DNA of 64,000 nt from CAVVSD01 sp963750895 (GTDB taxonomy: Bacteria > Actinomycetota > Thermoleophilia > Solirubrobacterales > Solirubrobacteraceae), in NCBI GenBank assembly GCA_963750895.1, contig CAVVSD010000006.1:620001-684000 (forward strand), read 5' to 3'. Every line of letters begins with the position of its first letter. Positions within the stretch are counted from its first letter, which is position 1. The translations under genes were made by a program, and so were the position numbers. Below the pieces are notes generated by a model that did not search any database, was not told the origin of the DNA, and saw nothing but the letters and a program-made list of their open reading frames with translations. Below are positions 50,485-59,647 of the stretch, in pieces.

Positions 50485-53148
50485 ATGCCGGTCGGGGGCC
50501 CCGCGCCGCTGCTCATCACGCAGGTCGCCATGCCCGCGCCACCCGCGGGGATCGTGCCGCGGCCCAGACTCGCGCAGCTCCTGCGCGACGGCATCGACGG
50601 CTTCACGACGCTCGTCTGCGCGCCCGCGGGCAGCGGCAAGACGTCGCTGCTGACCGCGGAGCTCGGCCGCGACGGTCTGCCGCGGGCGGCCTGGGTCTCG
50701 CTCGGCGTCGGCGACGACGAGCCGGGCCGCTTCTGGGGGACGGTGCTCGCGGCGCTGCGGGTCGCAGGCGTCGTTCCGGAGGGCTCCGCGCTCGACGCCC
50801 TGGCGCCGCCGGTCCGCGAGTCGCGGCGCAGGTTCATGCCGCTGCTCGTCAACGCGCTGGCCGAGCTCGACGGCCCGGTCGTGCTCGTGCTCGACGACCT
50901 CCATGTCCTCCGCTCGCGCGAGTGCCTCTCGCAGCTGGCCTTCCTGCTCCTGCACGCCCCGCCGACGGTGCGCCTCGTCCTCAGCACCCGCGCAGACCCG
51001 GCGCTGCCGCTGCATCTCCTGCGCGTCCGTGGGCAGCTCGTCGAGATCCGCGTCGCCGACCTGGCGTTCACGGAGGACGAGGCGGCGGCGCTGCTGGCGA
51101 CCCACGGCGTCACGCTGACCCGCGAGCTGGTCGGCACGCTCTGCGCGCGCACCGAGGGCTGGGGCGCAGGTCTGCGGCTCGCCGCGTTGAGCCTGAAGGA
51201 CCGCGAGGACCCGGAGCGCTTCGTCGAGGAGTTCGCCGGCGACGACCGCGCCGTCGGCGACTACCTGCTCGCGGAGGTCCTCGATCGCCAGCCGCCACGC
51301 CTCAGGCGCTTCCTCCTGCGGACGTCGATCGTCGACCGCATCTGCGGTGACCTGGCGAACGCCCTCACCGACGAGGACGCAGGCGCCGACGCGCTGGCGA
51401 CGCTCGAGCTCACGAACGCGTTCGTCATCGGCCTGGACTCGCGCCGCGAGTGGTACCGCTATCACCGCCTGTTCGCGAAGCTGCTGCGGATGCGCGCCCG
51501 CAGCGAGCTCGGAGACGAGCTGGCGGTGCTCCACCGCCGCGCGGCGCACTGGTACGCGAGCCATGGGGAGGAGGAGCAGGCGCTCGGCCACGCGGTCCAG
51601 GCGGAGGACTGGGATCTCGCGACGGCGCTCGCCGCCCAGCACTGGTTCGACCTCTTCGTGCGGGGACAGAGCGACGCGCTGCGCGGGCTCGTCGACGCGA
51701 TCCCCGTCGACCGGCTGGAGCGCGACGCCGAGCTCGCCGCGGCGATGGCCTGCACGGCGCTCGACGCCGGGGACACCGCGTCCGCGCGGCGGCACCTCGC
51801 TCGCGCCGAGTGCGCGGAGGGCGCGCTGCCCGAGACCCGCCGCCGTGCGTACCTCGAGACGATGGCGCTCGCCCGGCTGTACCTCGCGCGCCGGGAGGGC
51901 GACTTCGGCGCGGCGCTGAGCGCGGCCGACACCCTGCTCGAGGAGGCGGCGAACCACGGCGGGTGGTCCCACGACGCCCGGCGCGCGCTCGTCCACGGCA
52001 AGCTCGGGGAGACGGCGCTGTGGGCCTACCGCTTCGACCGCGCGCGGGCCGAGCTGCACGAGGCGATCGCGCTCTCGCGGGCGATCGGGCTCGACTACGT
52101 GGCGGTCGGGGCGCTGGGGCAGCTCTCGCTCCTCGAGCAGATCGACGTCGGGCCCGAGCGCAGCGTCGCGATCGCCAGGGAGGCGGTCTCGCTGGCCGAG
52201 GGGCGCGGCTGGATCGCGATCCCGCAGACCGCGGGCGCGCACGCGACGCTCGCCGCGGCCGCCCTGCTGTCCGACCTGCGTCCCGACGACGCCGAGCGGC
52301 ATCTGAACCGGGCGCGCGACGCGCTCGCGAACGCCGATCTCCGACAGACCGCCTTCCTCGTCGCGGTCGTCGCGGCGCGGGTCCACGCGGCCAACGGCCG
52401 GCCCGAGGGCGCGCTGCACGAGCTCGAGCGCTTCGAGGTGACGCACCGGGGCGCGGCCAACGCGCCGTTCGAGCGCGCGATGATCGCCTGCACGCGCGCC
52501 CGCGTGCTCGCGGTCACCGGCGACCTGGACGGAGCGCGGCAGCGGCTCGAGGAGGTCCTCGGCGAGCCGTGGCCGATCGTGGCGGTGACCGAGGCGCGGA
52601 TCCTCCTCGCCGAGGGCGACGCCGGCGCGGCGGTCGACGTGCTCACCCGGGCATCCCCCGCGGTGTACAGCGGGACGGCCGTCGAGCGGCTCGTCACGCT
52701 CGCGATCGCCCACGACGAGACGGGCGACACCGCTGCCGCGTCGCGGGCGGTCGAGGAGGCGCTCGACGACTGCGAGCGCAGCGGCCATCGCTGGCCGTTC
52801 ATCGAGGCGGGGCGTCGGATGGAGAACCTGCTGCGCGCTCAGATCCGCTCGGGGACCGCGCACCGCGCGATCGTCGGCGAGCTCATCGCCGCGTTCGAGG
52901 ACCGTCTCCCGGCGCGGCGGCCGGTCACGCCGTTGCTCGAGCCGCTCAGCGACCGTGAGCAGGCGATCCTCCGGTACCTCCCGACGACGCTCTCCAACCG
53001 CGAGATCGCCTCCGAGCTGTTCGTCACCACGAACACCGTGAAGACGCACCTGCGCAGCATCTACCGCAAGCTCGACGTCGCGCGACGGCGCGACGCCGTC
53101 GACCGCGCACGCGACCTACGCCTCCTGAGCTCCGGTCTTGGGCGCTAG
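50485..53148 (+). CDS. LuxR-family MalT-like large ATP-binding regulator
   Basis: 887 residues from ATG 50485. N-terminal STAND ATPase with Walker A VCAPAGSGKTSL (~residues 46-57), Walker B VVLVLDDLHVL, and the winged-helix region YRYHRLFAKLLRMRAR. A long helical-repeat (TPR-like) sensor occupies residues ~330-800, and a LuxR helix-turn-helix ends the protein (LSDREQAILRYLPTTLSNREIASELFVTTNTVKTHLRSIYRKL). MalT-like proteins are ATP- and ligand-dependent activators. The target genes are not evident; the nearest are the SulP/arylsulfatase genes. Its 3' end overlaps the convergent flippase-like gene by 33 bp. Confidence 0.93.
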   Translation: MPVGGPAPLLITQVAMPAPPAGIVPRPRLAQLLRDGIDGFTTLVCAPAGSGKTSLLTAELGRDGLPRAAWVSLGVGDDEPGRFWGTVLAALRVAGVVPEGSALDALAPPVRESRRRFMPLLVNALAELDGPVVLVLDDLHVLRSRECLSQLAFLLLHAPPTVRLVLSTRADPALPLHLLRVRGQLVEIRVADLAFTEDEAAALLATHGVTLTRELVGTLCARTEGWGAGLRLAALSLKDREDPERFVEEFAGDDRAVGDYLLAEVLDRQPPRLRRFLLRTSIVDRICGDLANALTDEDAGADALATLELTNAFVIGLDSRREWYRYHRLFAKLLRMRARSELGDELAVLHRRAAHWYASHGEEEQALGHAVQAEDWDLATALAAQHWFDLFVRGQSDALRGLVDAIPVDRLERDAELAAAMACTALDAGDTASARRHLARAECAEGALPETRRRAYLETMALARLYLARREGDFGAALSAADTLLEEAANHGGWSHDARRALVHGKLGETALWAYRFDRARAELHEAIALSRAIGLDYVAVGALGQLSLLEQIDVGPERSVAIAREAVSLAEGRGWIAIPQTAGAHATLAAAALLSDLRPDDAERHLNRARDALANADLRQTAFLVAVVAARVHAANGRPEGALHELERFEVTHRGAANAPFERAMIACTRARVLAVTGDLDGARQRLEEVLGEPWPIVAVTEARILLAEGDAGAAVDVLTRASPAVYSGTAVERLVTLAIAHDETGDTAAASRAVEEALDDCERSGHRWPFIEAGRRMENLLRAQIRSGTAHRAIVGELIAAFEDRLPARRPVTPLLEPLSDREQAILRYLPTTLSNREIASELFVTTNTVKTHLRSIYRKLDVARRRDAVDRARDLRLLSSGLGR

Positions 53149-54204
53149 CGCGAACCCCCCGAGCCCGAACGGCAGCGGCAGCCAGTAGGAGAACAGCCGG
53201 TAGGCGAAGGTCGCGAGGACGGCATCGCCCGCCGACACGCCCGCGAGCGCGAGCATCGCGGTGAGTCCGGCCTCGACGAAGCCCAGGCCGCCCGGCGTCA
53301 CCGGGATCTGCGCGAGGACCTGGGCGCCGCAGAACGCCAGGAGGACGAGCCCCGGCCGCGGGTGCGAGCCGATCGCCGCGAGGGCGGCGAGGAGCGTGCC
53401 GAAGTCGAAGAGCCACTTCCCGGCCGTCGCCGCGAGCGCGCGCTTCCACTTGGGCCCGAGCGTCGCGAGGATGCGGTCGCGCTCCCGCAGCAGCCGCGAC
53501 GGCAGGCCGTGCAGCGGCTCGGCCTTGCGGCGCAGCGCGTTGCGCACGCGCTGGGCGGTCCGGCCGATCCAGCGCAGCGGACCGTCCGTGGTCAGCAGCA
53601 CCGCGCCGATGCCGCACATCACCGCGAAGATGACGATGCCGGCGATCGCCGTCTCGAGCAGCGTGCGGTCGACGGACCCACGGAACAGCGCGGGGATCGC
53701 GAGGACGGGCAGCGCGAGCACCGCCGCGAAGACCAGGAGGTTCGCCGCGGTCAACGCTGCGACGGTCGAGCCGGCGGGCAGGCCGGCCTGCACGAGGATG
53801 CGGTACTGCAGCGCGGCGCCGAGCGCGCCGCCGCCGGGGGCGATCTTCGACAGCGCGTTGCCGGCCAGCTGCGAGGTGATGACCGGGCGCCATTGCCGAG
53901 CCCGCAGCGCGACGTGCTGCAGCGCCCACAGACAGGCGAACGACGCGAGCTGCAGCCCGGCCATGAGCGCGAGCCAGGGGATCGAGAAGCGCGTGATCTG
54001 CCGCCAGGAGCCGAACACCTCGACGAGGCTCGGGAACACGAGGTAGAGCGAGATCCCCGTGACGGCGAGCCAGATCGCGCTGCGGACGATCCGCTTGCGC
54101 GGCGGCTCGACCGCGCTTGCGATCTCGCCCGGCGTGTCGGCGTGGCTCTCGATCGCCCGCTCGACCCGGTCGCCGAGCGTCTCCGAGCGCTTCGGTGCTG
54201 TCAC
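53116..54204 (-). CDS. Flippase-like (lysylphosphatidylglycerol synthase TM region, UPF0104) membrane protein
   Basis: 362 residues from a GTG start (GTGA overlap with the GAP-family gene). Predicted 7-8 membrane helices. Family signatures are WLALMAGLQLASFACLWALQHVALRARQW, GNALSKIAPGGGALGAALQYRIL, FDFGTLLAALAAIGSHPRPG and QIPVTPGGLGFVEAGLTAMLALAGVSAGDAVLATFAYRLFSYWLPL. Homologues flip or synthesise lipid-linked substrates in the membrane. The substrate here is unknown. Confidence 0.9.
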   Translation of the reverse strand: MTAPKRSETLGDRVERAIESHADTPGEIASAVEPPRKRIVRSAIWLAVTGISLYLVFPSLVEVFGSWRQITRFSIPWLALMAGLQLASFACLWALQHVALRARQWRPVITSQLAGNALSKIAPGGGALGAALQYRILVQAGLPAGSTVAALTAANLLVFAAVLALPVLAIPALFRGSVDRTLLETAIAGIVIFAVMCGIGAVLLTTDGPLRWIGRTAQRVRNALRRKAEPLHGLPSRLLRERDRILATLGPKWKRALAATAGKWLFDFGTLLAALAAIGSHPRPGLVLLAFCGAQVLAQIPVTPGGLGFVEAGLTAMLALAGVSAGDAVLATFAYRLFSYWLPLPFGLGGFALAPKTGAQEA

Positions 54205-54877
54205 AGGCCGGCGATCCCGTCCCCGAGCAGCTTGATGCCGATGACCAGCATGAGCACGGCCATGATGGCGGCGTTGTTGGCGGCCATCCACGCCTTCATC
54301 CCGTCGAGGATCTCGCGCGAGCGGGTGCCGAGGGCGAAGTAGACGACGACCGGCGCGGCGACGCTCGACCGTGCCGATCAGGATGAAGACCGCAAGCGCG
54401 ATCGCCTGCTCGCCGGTGTCGATGCCGGTCTGGGCGATCGCGGCCGCCGCGGCGACCGTCAGGATGAGGTTCTTCGGGTTCACGCCGGAGAGCAGGACGC
54501 CCATCGCGAGCGCCTTCGGCGCGCTGAAGGCGTCGATCGTCTGCATCCACGTCGGGAGCGCCGCCTCGTGGTCGCCGCGGCGCGGCCGGCCGCGCCAGCC
54601 GCGGACGCCGTAGAGCAGCAGCAGCAGACCCAGCACGAGCTTGAGCACGCTGACCCAGGTGGCCGGCTCGCCGTCGGAGGACGCGTCCGCGCCGCCCGAC
54701 ACGAGCAGGACGACCGTCCCCACGATCGTCGAGGCCGACGACCCAGCCGAGGACGAACGCCGGTCCGTTGGACCGGGCGCGGGGAGTCGCGAGCATGAGC
54801 ACCACCGCGATGATCGGGATGGGGCTCACCGCGACGCCGACGCCGAGGGACAGGACCTGTCCGATGGCTTCCTTCAT
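54201..54877 (-). CDS. GAP-family (Sap, LysE-like) membrane transporter (frameshifted twice)
   Basis: Family sequence starts at ATG 54877 (MKEAIGQVLSLGVGVAVSPIPIIAVVLMLATPRARSNGPAFVLGWVVGL). It then shifts frame near 54740 into STIVGTVVLLVSGGADAS, LKLVLGLLLLLYGVRGWRGRP, ALAMGVLLSGVNPKNLILTVAAAAAIAQTG, and shifts again near 54366 into SVAAPVVVYFALGTRSREILDG, AIMAVLMLVIGIKLLGDGIAGL, which ends at 54201. Together about 225 residues and six helices, normal for Sap_GAP proteins, proposed exporters of lipids or amino acids. Stop overlaps the flippase-like start by 4 nt. Confidence 0.82.
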
Positions 54878-54967
54878 GGTCGGCGATGGTCGAGGACCCA
54901 TGGGGTAGTCGTCATCGCCCGGACGGGATGAGGTGGTGTCACCCGCCGGGCCGGGACATTCCGGGGC

Positions 54968-56666
54968 GTGTTCTCGTCGCTACGGGGCTACGACCGCCGG
55001 TGGCTGCGCGGCGACCTCATCGCCGGCCTCACCGTCTGGGCCGTCCTCGTGCCCGAGTCGCTGGCCTACGCGTCGATCGCGGGCGTCTCGCCGGTCATCG
55101 GCCTGTACGCCGCGCCGGCGGCGCTGATCCTCTACGCCGCGTTCGGCAGCTCGCGCCACCTCATCGTCGGCCCGATGTCGGCCACAGCGGCGCTCTCCGC
55201 GGCGACGGTCGCCGACCTCGTCGCCCCGAGCGGCGACGAGTTCGTGGCGATGACCGCGGCGCTGGCGATCGCGACGGGCATCGCGGCGCTCCTCGCCGGC
55301 ATCCTCCGGCTCGGGTTCCTGGCCAGCTTCATCTCCGAGCCGGTGATCAAGGGCTTCATCGTCGGTCTCGCGCTGACGATCATGATCGGCCAGGTCCCCA
55401 AGCTGCTGGGGATCGAGAAGGGCTCGGGCGACTTCTTCGAGCAGGTCTGGGACGTCGTGACGAGCCTGGGGTCCATCGACGGGCTGACGCTCGCCGTCGG
55501 CCTCGCGTCGCTCGCCGGGGTGCATGGGGTTGAAGCGCTTCGTGCCCGTGGTCCCGGGCTCGCTCGTGATCGTGCTTGCCGGCATCGCTGCCGTCGCGCT
55601 TCTGAACCTCGAGGACCACGGAGCTCGACGTCGTCGGCAGCATCCCGTCCGGCCTGCCGTCGGTGGGCTGGCCCGACGTCGAGCGCCCACGACCTCGGCA
55701 CGCTCGCACCGGGCGCGATCGGCGTGATGCTCGTCGGGTTCGCCGAGGGGCTGGGAGCGGCGAAGACCTACGCGTCGCGCGAGCACTACGACATCGACGT
55801 GAACCGCGAGCTGCTCGGGCTCGGCGACCGCGAACCTGGGCGCCGGGCTCTCGAGCGGCATGGTCGTCAACGGCAGCCTCTCCAAGACGGCGGTCAACGG
55901 CGGCGCCGGCGCGAGGACGGAGCTGTCCGCCATCGCTGCCGCGGTCGTCACCGTCATCACCCTGCTGTTCCTCACGTCGCTGTTCGAGAAGCTGCCCGAG
56001 GCGACGTTGGCGGCGATCGTCATCGCGGCGGTGATCGAGCTCGTCGACTTCCGCTCGCTGGCGGGGCTTCTACCGGATCGCCGCCGGGCGGGATGGGAGC
56101 CGCCGCCGCCGTCGCGGCGCGCCCGGACTTCGTCGCCGCGATCGCCGCGATGCTCGGCGTGCTCATCTTCGACACGCTGCCCGGGCTGTTCATCGGGATC
56201 GGCGCGTCGCTGCATGCTGCTCCTCTTCCGCGCGTCGCGTCCCTACGTCGCGCACATCGGCAAGGTCCCGGGGACGCCCGACCAGTACGGCGACATGGCC
56301 CGCCATCCGGAGAACGTGTCGCCGGAAGGGGTCACGATCCTGCGCTTCGAGAGCGGCCTGTTCTTCGCGAACGCCGACTGGGTCCGCAACCGGATCCGCA
56401 CCGCGGCGCACGGCGAGGGCGTGACCGGCGTCGTGCTCGACGCCGAGTCGGTGCCGTCGATCGACGTCACGGCGGCCCGCATGCTGGCGGAGGTCGCCGA
56501 CGAGCTGCAGCGCGACGGCATCGGGTTCGTCATGGCTCGCGACGTCGGCCAGGTGCGCGACATCCTGCGCGAGGCCGACGAGACCGACCGGCCACGCATG
56601 GCGACGACGATCCCGGAGGCCGTTGCGATGGCCTCCGGCAACCACAACGAGGGGAGCGAACCGTGA
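54968..56666 (+). pseudogene. SulP-family anion transporter with STAS domain, frame broken many times
   Basis: From GTG 54968 the first 185 residues are clean SulP sequence (WLRGDLIAGLTVWAVLVPESLAYASIAGVSPVIGLYAAP, FGSSRHLIVGPMSATAAL, FISEPVIKGFIVGLALTIMIGQVPKLLG). From ~55520 to ~56215 the family sequence jumps among the three frames at least six times (VPVVPGSLVIVLAGI; HDLGTLAPGAIGVMLVGFAEGLGAAKTYA; VVNGSLSKTAVNGGAGARTE; IFDTLPGLFIGIG). It then finishes cleanly with a STAS domain (VTILRFESGLFFANADWVRN, VLDAESVPSIDVTAARML). Either this stretch is poorly sequenced or the gene is decayed. It would carry sulfate or a related anion and is coupled to the arylsulfatase by a GTGA overlap. Confidence 0.8.
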
Positions 56667-59005
56667 GCGCCGAGTTCCGAGGAAAGATCAGCCTGGACGT
56701 CAGAGACTCCGAGGGCGACTGGCCGGCCTTCCTGTCCGACAAGGCTCCGGCGGGCTCGCCCAACGTCCTCGTCGTGCTCTACGACGACACCGGGCAGGCG
56801 GCCTGGTCGCCGTACGGCGGGCGGATCGAGATGCCCACGATGGACCGTCTCGCGGCGGGCGGCCTCACCTACACGCAGTGGCACACGACCGCGCTGTGCT
56901 CCCCGACGCGCTCGACGTTCCTCACCGGCCGCAACCATCACCTGAACGGATTCGCGACGATCTCGGAGTCGTCGACCGGATTCCCGGGCTACAACTCGCA
57001 CATCCCGCCGTCGAACGCGACGATGGCGAGCGTGCTGCGGGAGGCGGGCTGGAGCACGTTCTGGGTCGGCAAGAACCACAACGTGCCGATCGACGAGTGG
57101 ACCATGGGCGCCTCGAAGAAGCGCTGGCCGCTCGGACAGGGCTACGACCAGTTCTACGGCTTCATCGGCGGCGAGACGAACAACTGGTATCCGTCGCTGG
57201 CCGAGGGCAACCGCTACATCGAGCAGCCCTACGGGCCCGAGGACGGCTACCACCTGTCCAAGGATCTCGCGGACCAGGCGTTGCGGATGATCCGTGACAC
57301 GAAGCAGACCGAGCCGGACAAGCCCTGGTACCTGTGGTTCTGCCCGGGGGCCAACCACGCCCCGCACCACGCCCCCCAGGAGTACATCGACAAGTACAAG
57401 GGCGTCTTCGACGACGGCTACGAGGCCTACCGCGAATGGGTGCTCGAGCGCATGATCGCCAAGGAGATCGTGCCCGAGGGGACCGAGCTCACCCCGATGA
57501 ACCCCATGCCCGAGGGCACGTACACGCAGACCGACCACGTGCGGCCGTGGGCCGAGCTCGACGACGCCGAGCGCGCGATGTTCTGCCGCATGGCCGAGGT
57601 GTACGCCGGCTTCTCGGAGTACACCGACGCCCAGGTCGGCAGGATCGTCGACTACCTGGAGGAGTCCGGACAGCTCGACAACACGCTGATCCTGTACTGC
57701 GCCGACAACGGCGCCTCGGGGGAGGGCTCGCCGAACGGGTCCGTCAACGAGGGCAAGATCTTCGGCGGCTATCCGGACGACCTCGAGCAGAACCTGTCGA
57801 TGGTCGACAAGCTCGGCTCGCCCGACACCTACAACCACTACCCCACCGGATGGGCGATGGCCTTCTCGACGCCCTACCGGATGTTCAAGCGCTACACGTA
57901 CCAGGGCGGGGTGTGCGACCCGCTGGTGATCCACTGGCCGGCCGGGATCCAGGCCAAGGGCGAGGTGCGTCACCAGTACCACCACTGCACCGACATCGTC
58001 CCGACGATCCTCGAGGCCTGCGGGGTGCAGTTCCCGGACGTGTTCGACGGCGCGGAGCAGACGCCCCTCTCGGGCGTCTCGATGGCCTACTCCTTCGACG
58101 ACGGCGACGCCCCGACCGCCAAGGAGACCCAGTACTACGAGATGCTCGGCAACCGCGGTATCTGGCACAAGGGCTGGAAGGCCGTCGCGGAGCATGGGCC
58201 GATGGCAGGGACGGGCCGGTTCGAGGACGACGTCTGGCAGCTCTTCCACACCGACGAGGACCGGGCCGAGGCGCGCGACCTGTCCGCGCAGCACCCGGAG
58301 AAGGTCGAGGAGCTCAAGGCGCTCTGGATGCAGGAGGCGGATGCGAACCTCGTCCTGCCGCTGAACGACCTGCAGATCATCGGCAGTCCGAAGGACTTCG
58401 AGACCTTCGTCCAGATGGAGTTCCACATCCCGGTGCCGCCGTCCGGCCGGTACGTGTACTACCCGGGCACGTCGGAGATCCCGGAGCGCTCCGCGGCCAA
58501 CGTGCACAACGTCTCCTACAAGGTGCTCGCCGAGGTGGAGCTCACGCCCGACAGCCAGGGGGTGATCTTCGCGCACGGCTCGCGCTTCGGCGGCCACGCG
58601 CTCTTCGTGAAGGACGGGCAGGTGACCTACGCCTACAACTTCCTCGGCATCCCGCCCGAGGACCGGCTCACGGCCGCGGTGCCGACCGACGGGCCCCACA
58701 TCATCGGCATCGAGTTCACGAAGGAGCGGATGGGGGAGAACCGGGAGGGGATCGGTCCCGCGAAGCTGTACATCGACGACCAGGTGGTGGCGGAGCAGGA
58801 GATCCGCACCGTCATGGGGCACTTCTCCCTCTGCGGCGAGGGGCTGTGCATCGGCTACGACAGCTCCGACGCCGTCTCGGCCGCGTACGCCGGGGACCGG
58901 TTCGAGTTCACCGGAGGGGAGATCAAGCGCGTCGTGTTCGACGTCGCGGACGACGCGTACATCGACGTCGAGGCGCACCTCGCCGCCGCGATGGCGCGCG
59001 ACTGA
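56663..59005 (+). CDS. Type I arylsulfatase (formylglycine-dependent)
   Basis: 780 residues from a GTG start. Metal ligands DD (41-42) in VLVVLYDDTG, and the formylglycine motif C79 in ALCSPTRSTFLTGRNHH, which FGE would modify. Downstream are the sulfatase elements KNHNVPIDEW, FCPGANHAPHHAPQEYI and LYCADNGASGEGSPNGS (metal DN). No signal peptide is seen, so it is cytoplasmic or exported otherwise. The long C-terminal domain (residues ~600-780, beta-rich, FAHGSRFGGHALFVKDGQVTYAYNF) is typical of the large AtsA-like arylsulfatases of Pseudomonas and mycobacteria. It releases sulfate from sulfate esters. Confidence 0.95.
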   Translation: MSAEFRGKISLDVRDSEGDWPAFLSDKAPAGSPNVLVVLYDDTGQAAWSPYGGRIEMPTMDRLAAGGLTYTQWHTTALCSPTRSTFLTGRNHHLNGFATISESSTGFPGYNSHIPPSNATMASVLREAGWSTFWVGKNHNVPIDEWTMGASKKRWPLGQGYDQFYGFIGGETNNWYPSLAEGNRYIEQPYGPEDGYHLSKDLADQALRMIRDTKQTEPDKPWYLWFCPGANHAPHHAPQEYIDKYKGVFDDGYEAYREWVLERMIAKEIVPEGTELTPMNPMPEGTYTQTDHVRPWAELDDAERAMFCRMAEVYAGFSEYTDAQVGRIVDYLEESGQLDNTLILYCADNGASGEGSPNGSVNEGKIFGGYPDDLEQNLSMVDKLGSPDTYNHYPTGWAMAFSTPYRMFKRYTYQGGVCDPLVIHWPAGIQAKGEVRHQYHHCTDIVPTILEACGVQFPDVFDGAEQTPLSGVSMAYSFDDGDAPTAKETQYYEMLGNRGIWHKGWKAVAEHGPMAGTGRFEDDVWQLFHTDEDRAEARDLSAQHPEKVEELKALWMQEADANLVLPLNDLQIIGSPKDFETFVQMEFHIPVPPSGRYVYYPGTSEIPERSAANVHNVSYKVLAEVELTPDSQGVIFAHGSRFGGHALFVKDGQVTYAYNFLGIPPEDRLTAAVPTDGPHIIGIEFTKERMGENREGIGPAKLYIDDQVVAEQEIRTVMGHFSLCGEGLCIGYDSSDAVSAAYAGDRFEFTGGEIKRVVFDVADDAYIDVEAHLAAAMARD

Positions 59006-59029
59006 AACGACCGGGTGCTCGTGGAGCTC

Positions 59030-59647
59030 TCAGGCGAGGCGGAGCCGGCGGTGGCCCCAGACGACGCCGAGCGAGGCCACGATCCCGGCGGCGCCGACCG
59101 CGGCGACGATCGGGTTGCCGTTGAGCGCGGCGCCGCCGAGGACGCCGTACAGGACGATCCGCGGCGAGGCCCCGACGGCGATCCCGACGACGAAGGCGCG
59201 CGGGCGGACACGCGCGAGGCCGCAGGCGTAGTTGAAGGCGCAGGCGGGGAGGCCCGGCGCGCTGCGGACGAGCGCGATGCCCCAGGGACCGCTGCGCTCC
59301 AGCCGGGCGGCGACGCTGCGGGCACGGTCCGGCAGCCGGTCGGCGAGCGACGCTGGTGCCAGCCCGCGCGCGATCGCGAACGCGGCGAGGGCTCCCAGCG
59401 GGCTGCCGACGAGGCACAGCGCGATGCCCGCCGGTCCGAACAGCGCGACGGCCAGCACGTACAGCACGGGCCCGGGGAACAGCAGGCATGTCGCCGGGAC
59501 CCAGGCGGCGACGAAGAGCAGCGGCGCCCAGATCCCGGCGGCCGCCACGAGGCCGAGCCACGTGTCCGTGTCGCGCGGGAGCAGCAGGATGGCGGCGACG
59601 GCCGCGAGCAGCAGCGCCGCCACGACGGCGAGACGCCGTGAACGCAT
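59030..59647 (-). CDS. TVP38/TMEM64 (DedA/VTT-like) membrane protein
   Basis: 205 residues from ATG 59647. Hydrophobic helices with the VTT signature: WAPLLFVAAWVPATCLLFPGPVLYVLAVALFGPAGIALCLVGSPLGALAAFAIARGL, then LERSGPWGIALVRSAPGLPACAFNYACGLARVRPRAFVVGIAVGASPRIVLYG. VTT proteins act in lipid scrambling or membrane homeostasis. Its start overlaps the divergent PHP gene by about 10 bp, so the promoters lie inside each other's coding sequence. Confidence 0.92.
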   Translation of the reverse strand: MRSRRLAVVAALLLAAVAAILLLPRDTDTWLGLVAAAGIWAPLLFVAAWVPATCLLFPGPVLYVLAVALFGPAGIALCLVGSPLGALAAFAIARGLAPASLADRLPDRARSVAARLERSGPWGIALVRSAPGLPACAFNYACGLARVRPRAFVVGIAVGASPRIVLYGVLGGAALNGNPIVAAVGAAGIVASLGVVWGHRRLRLA

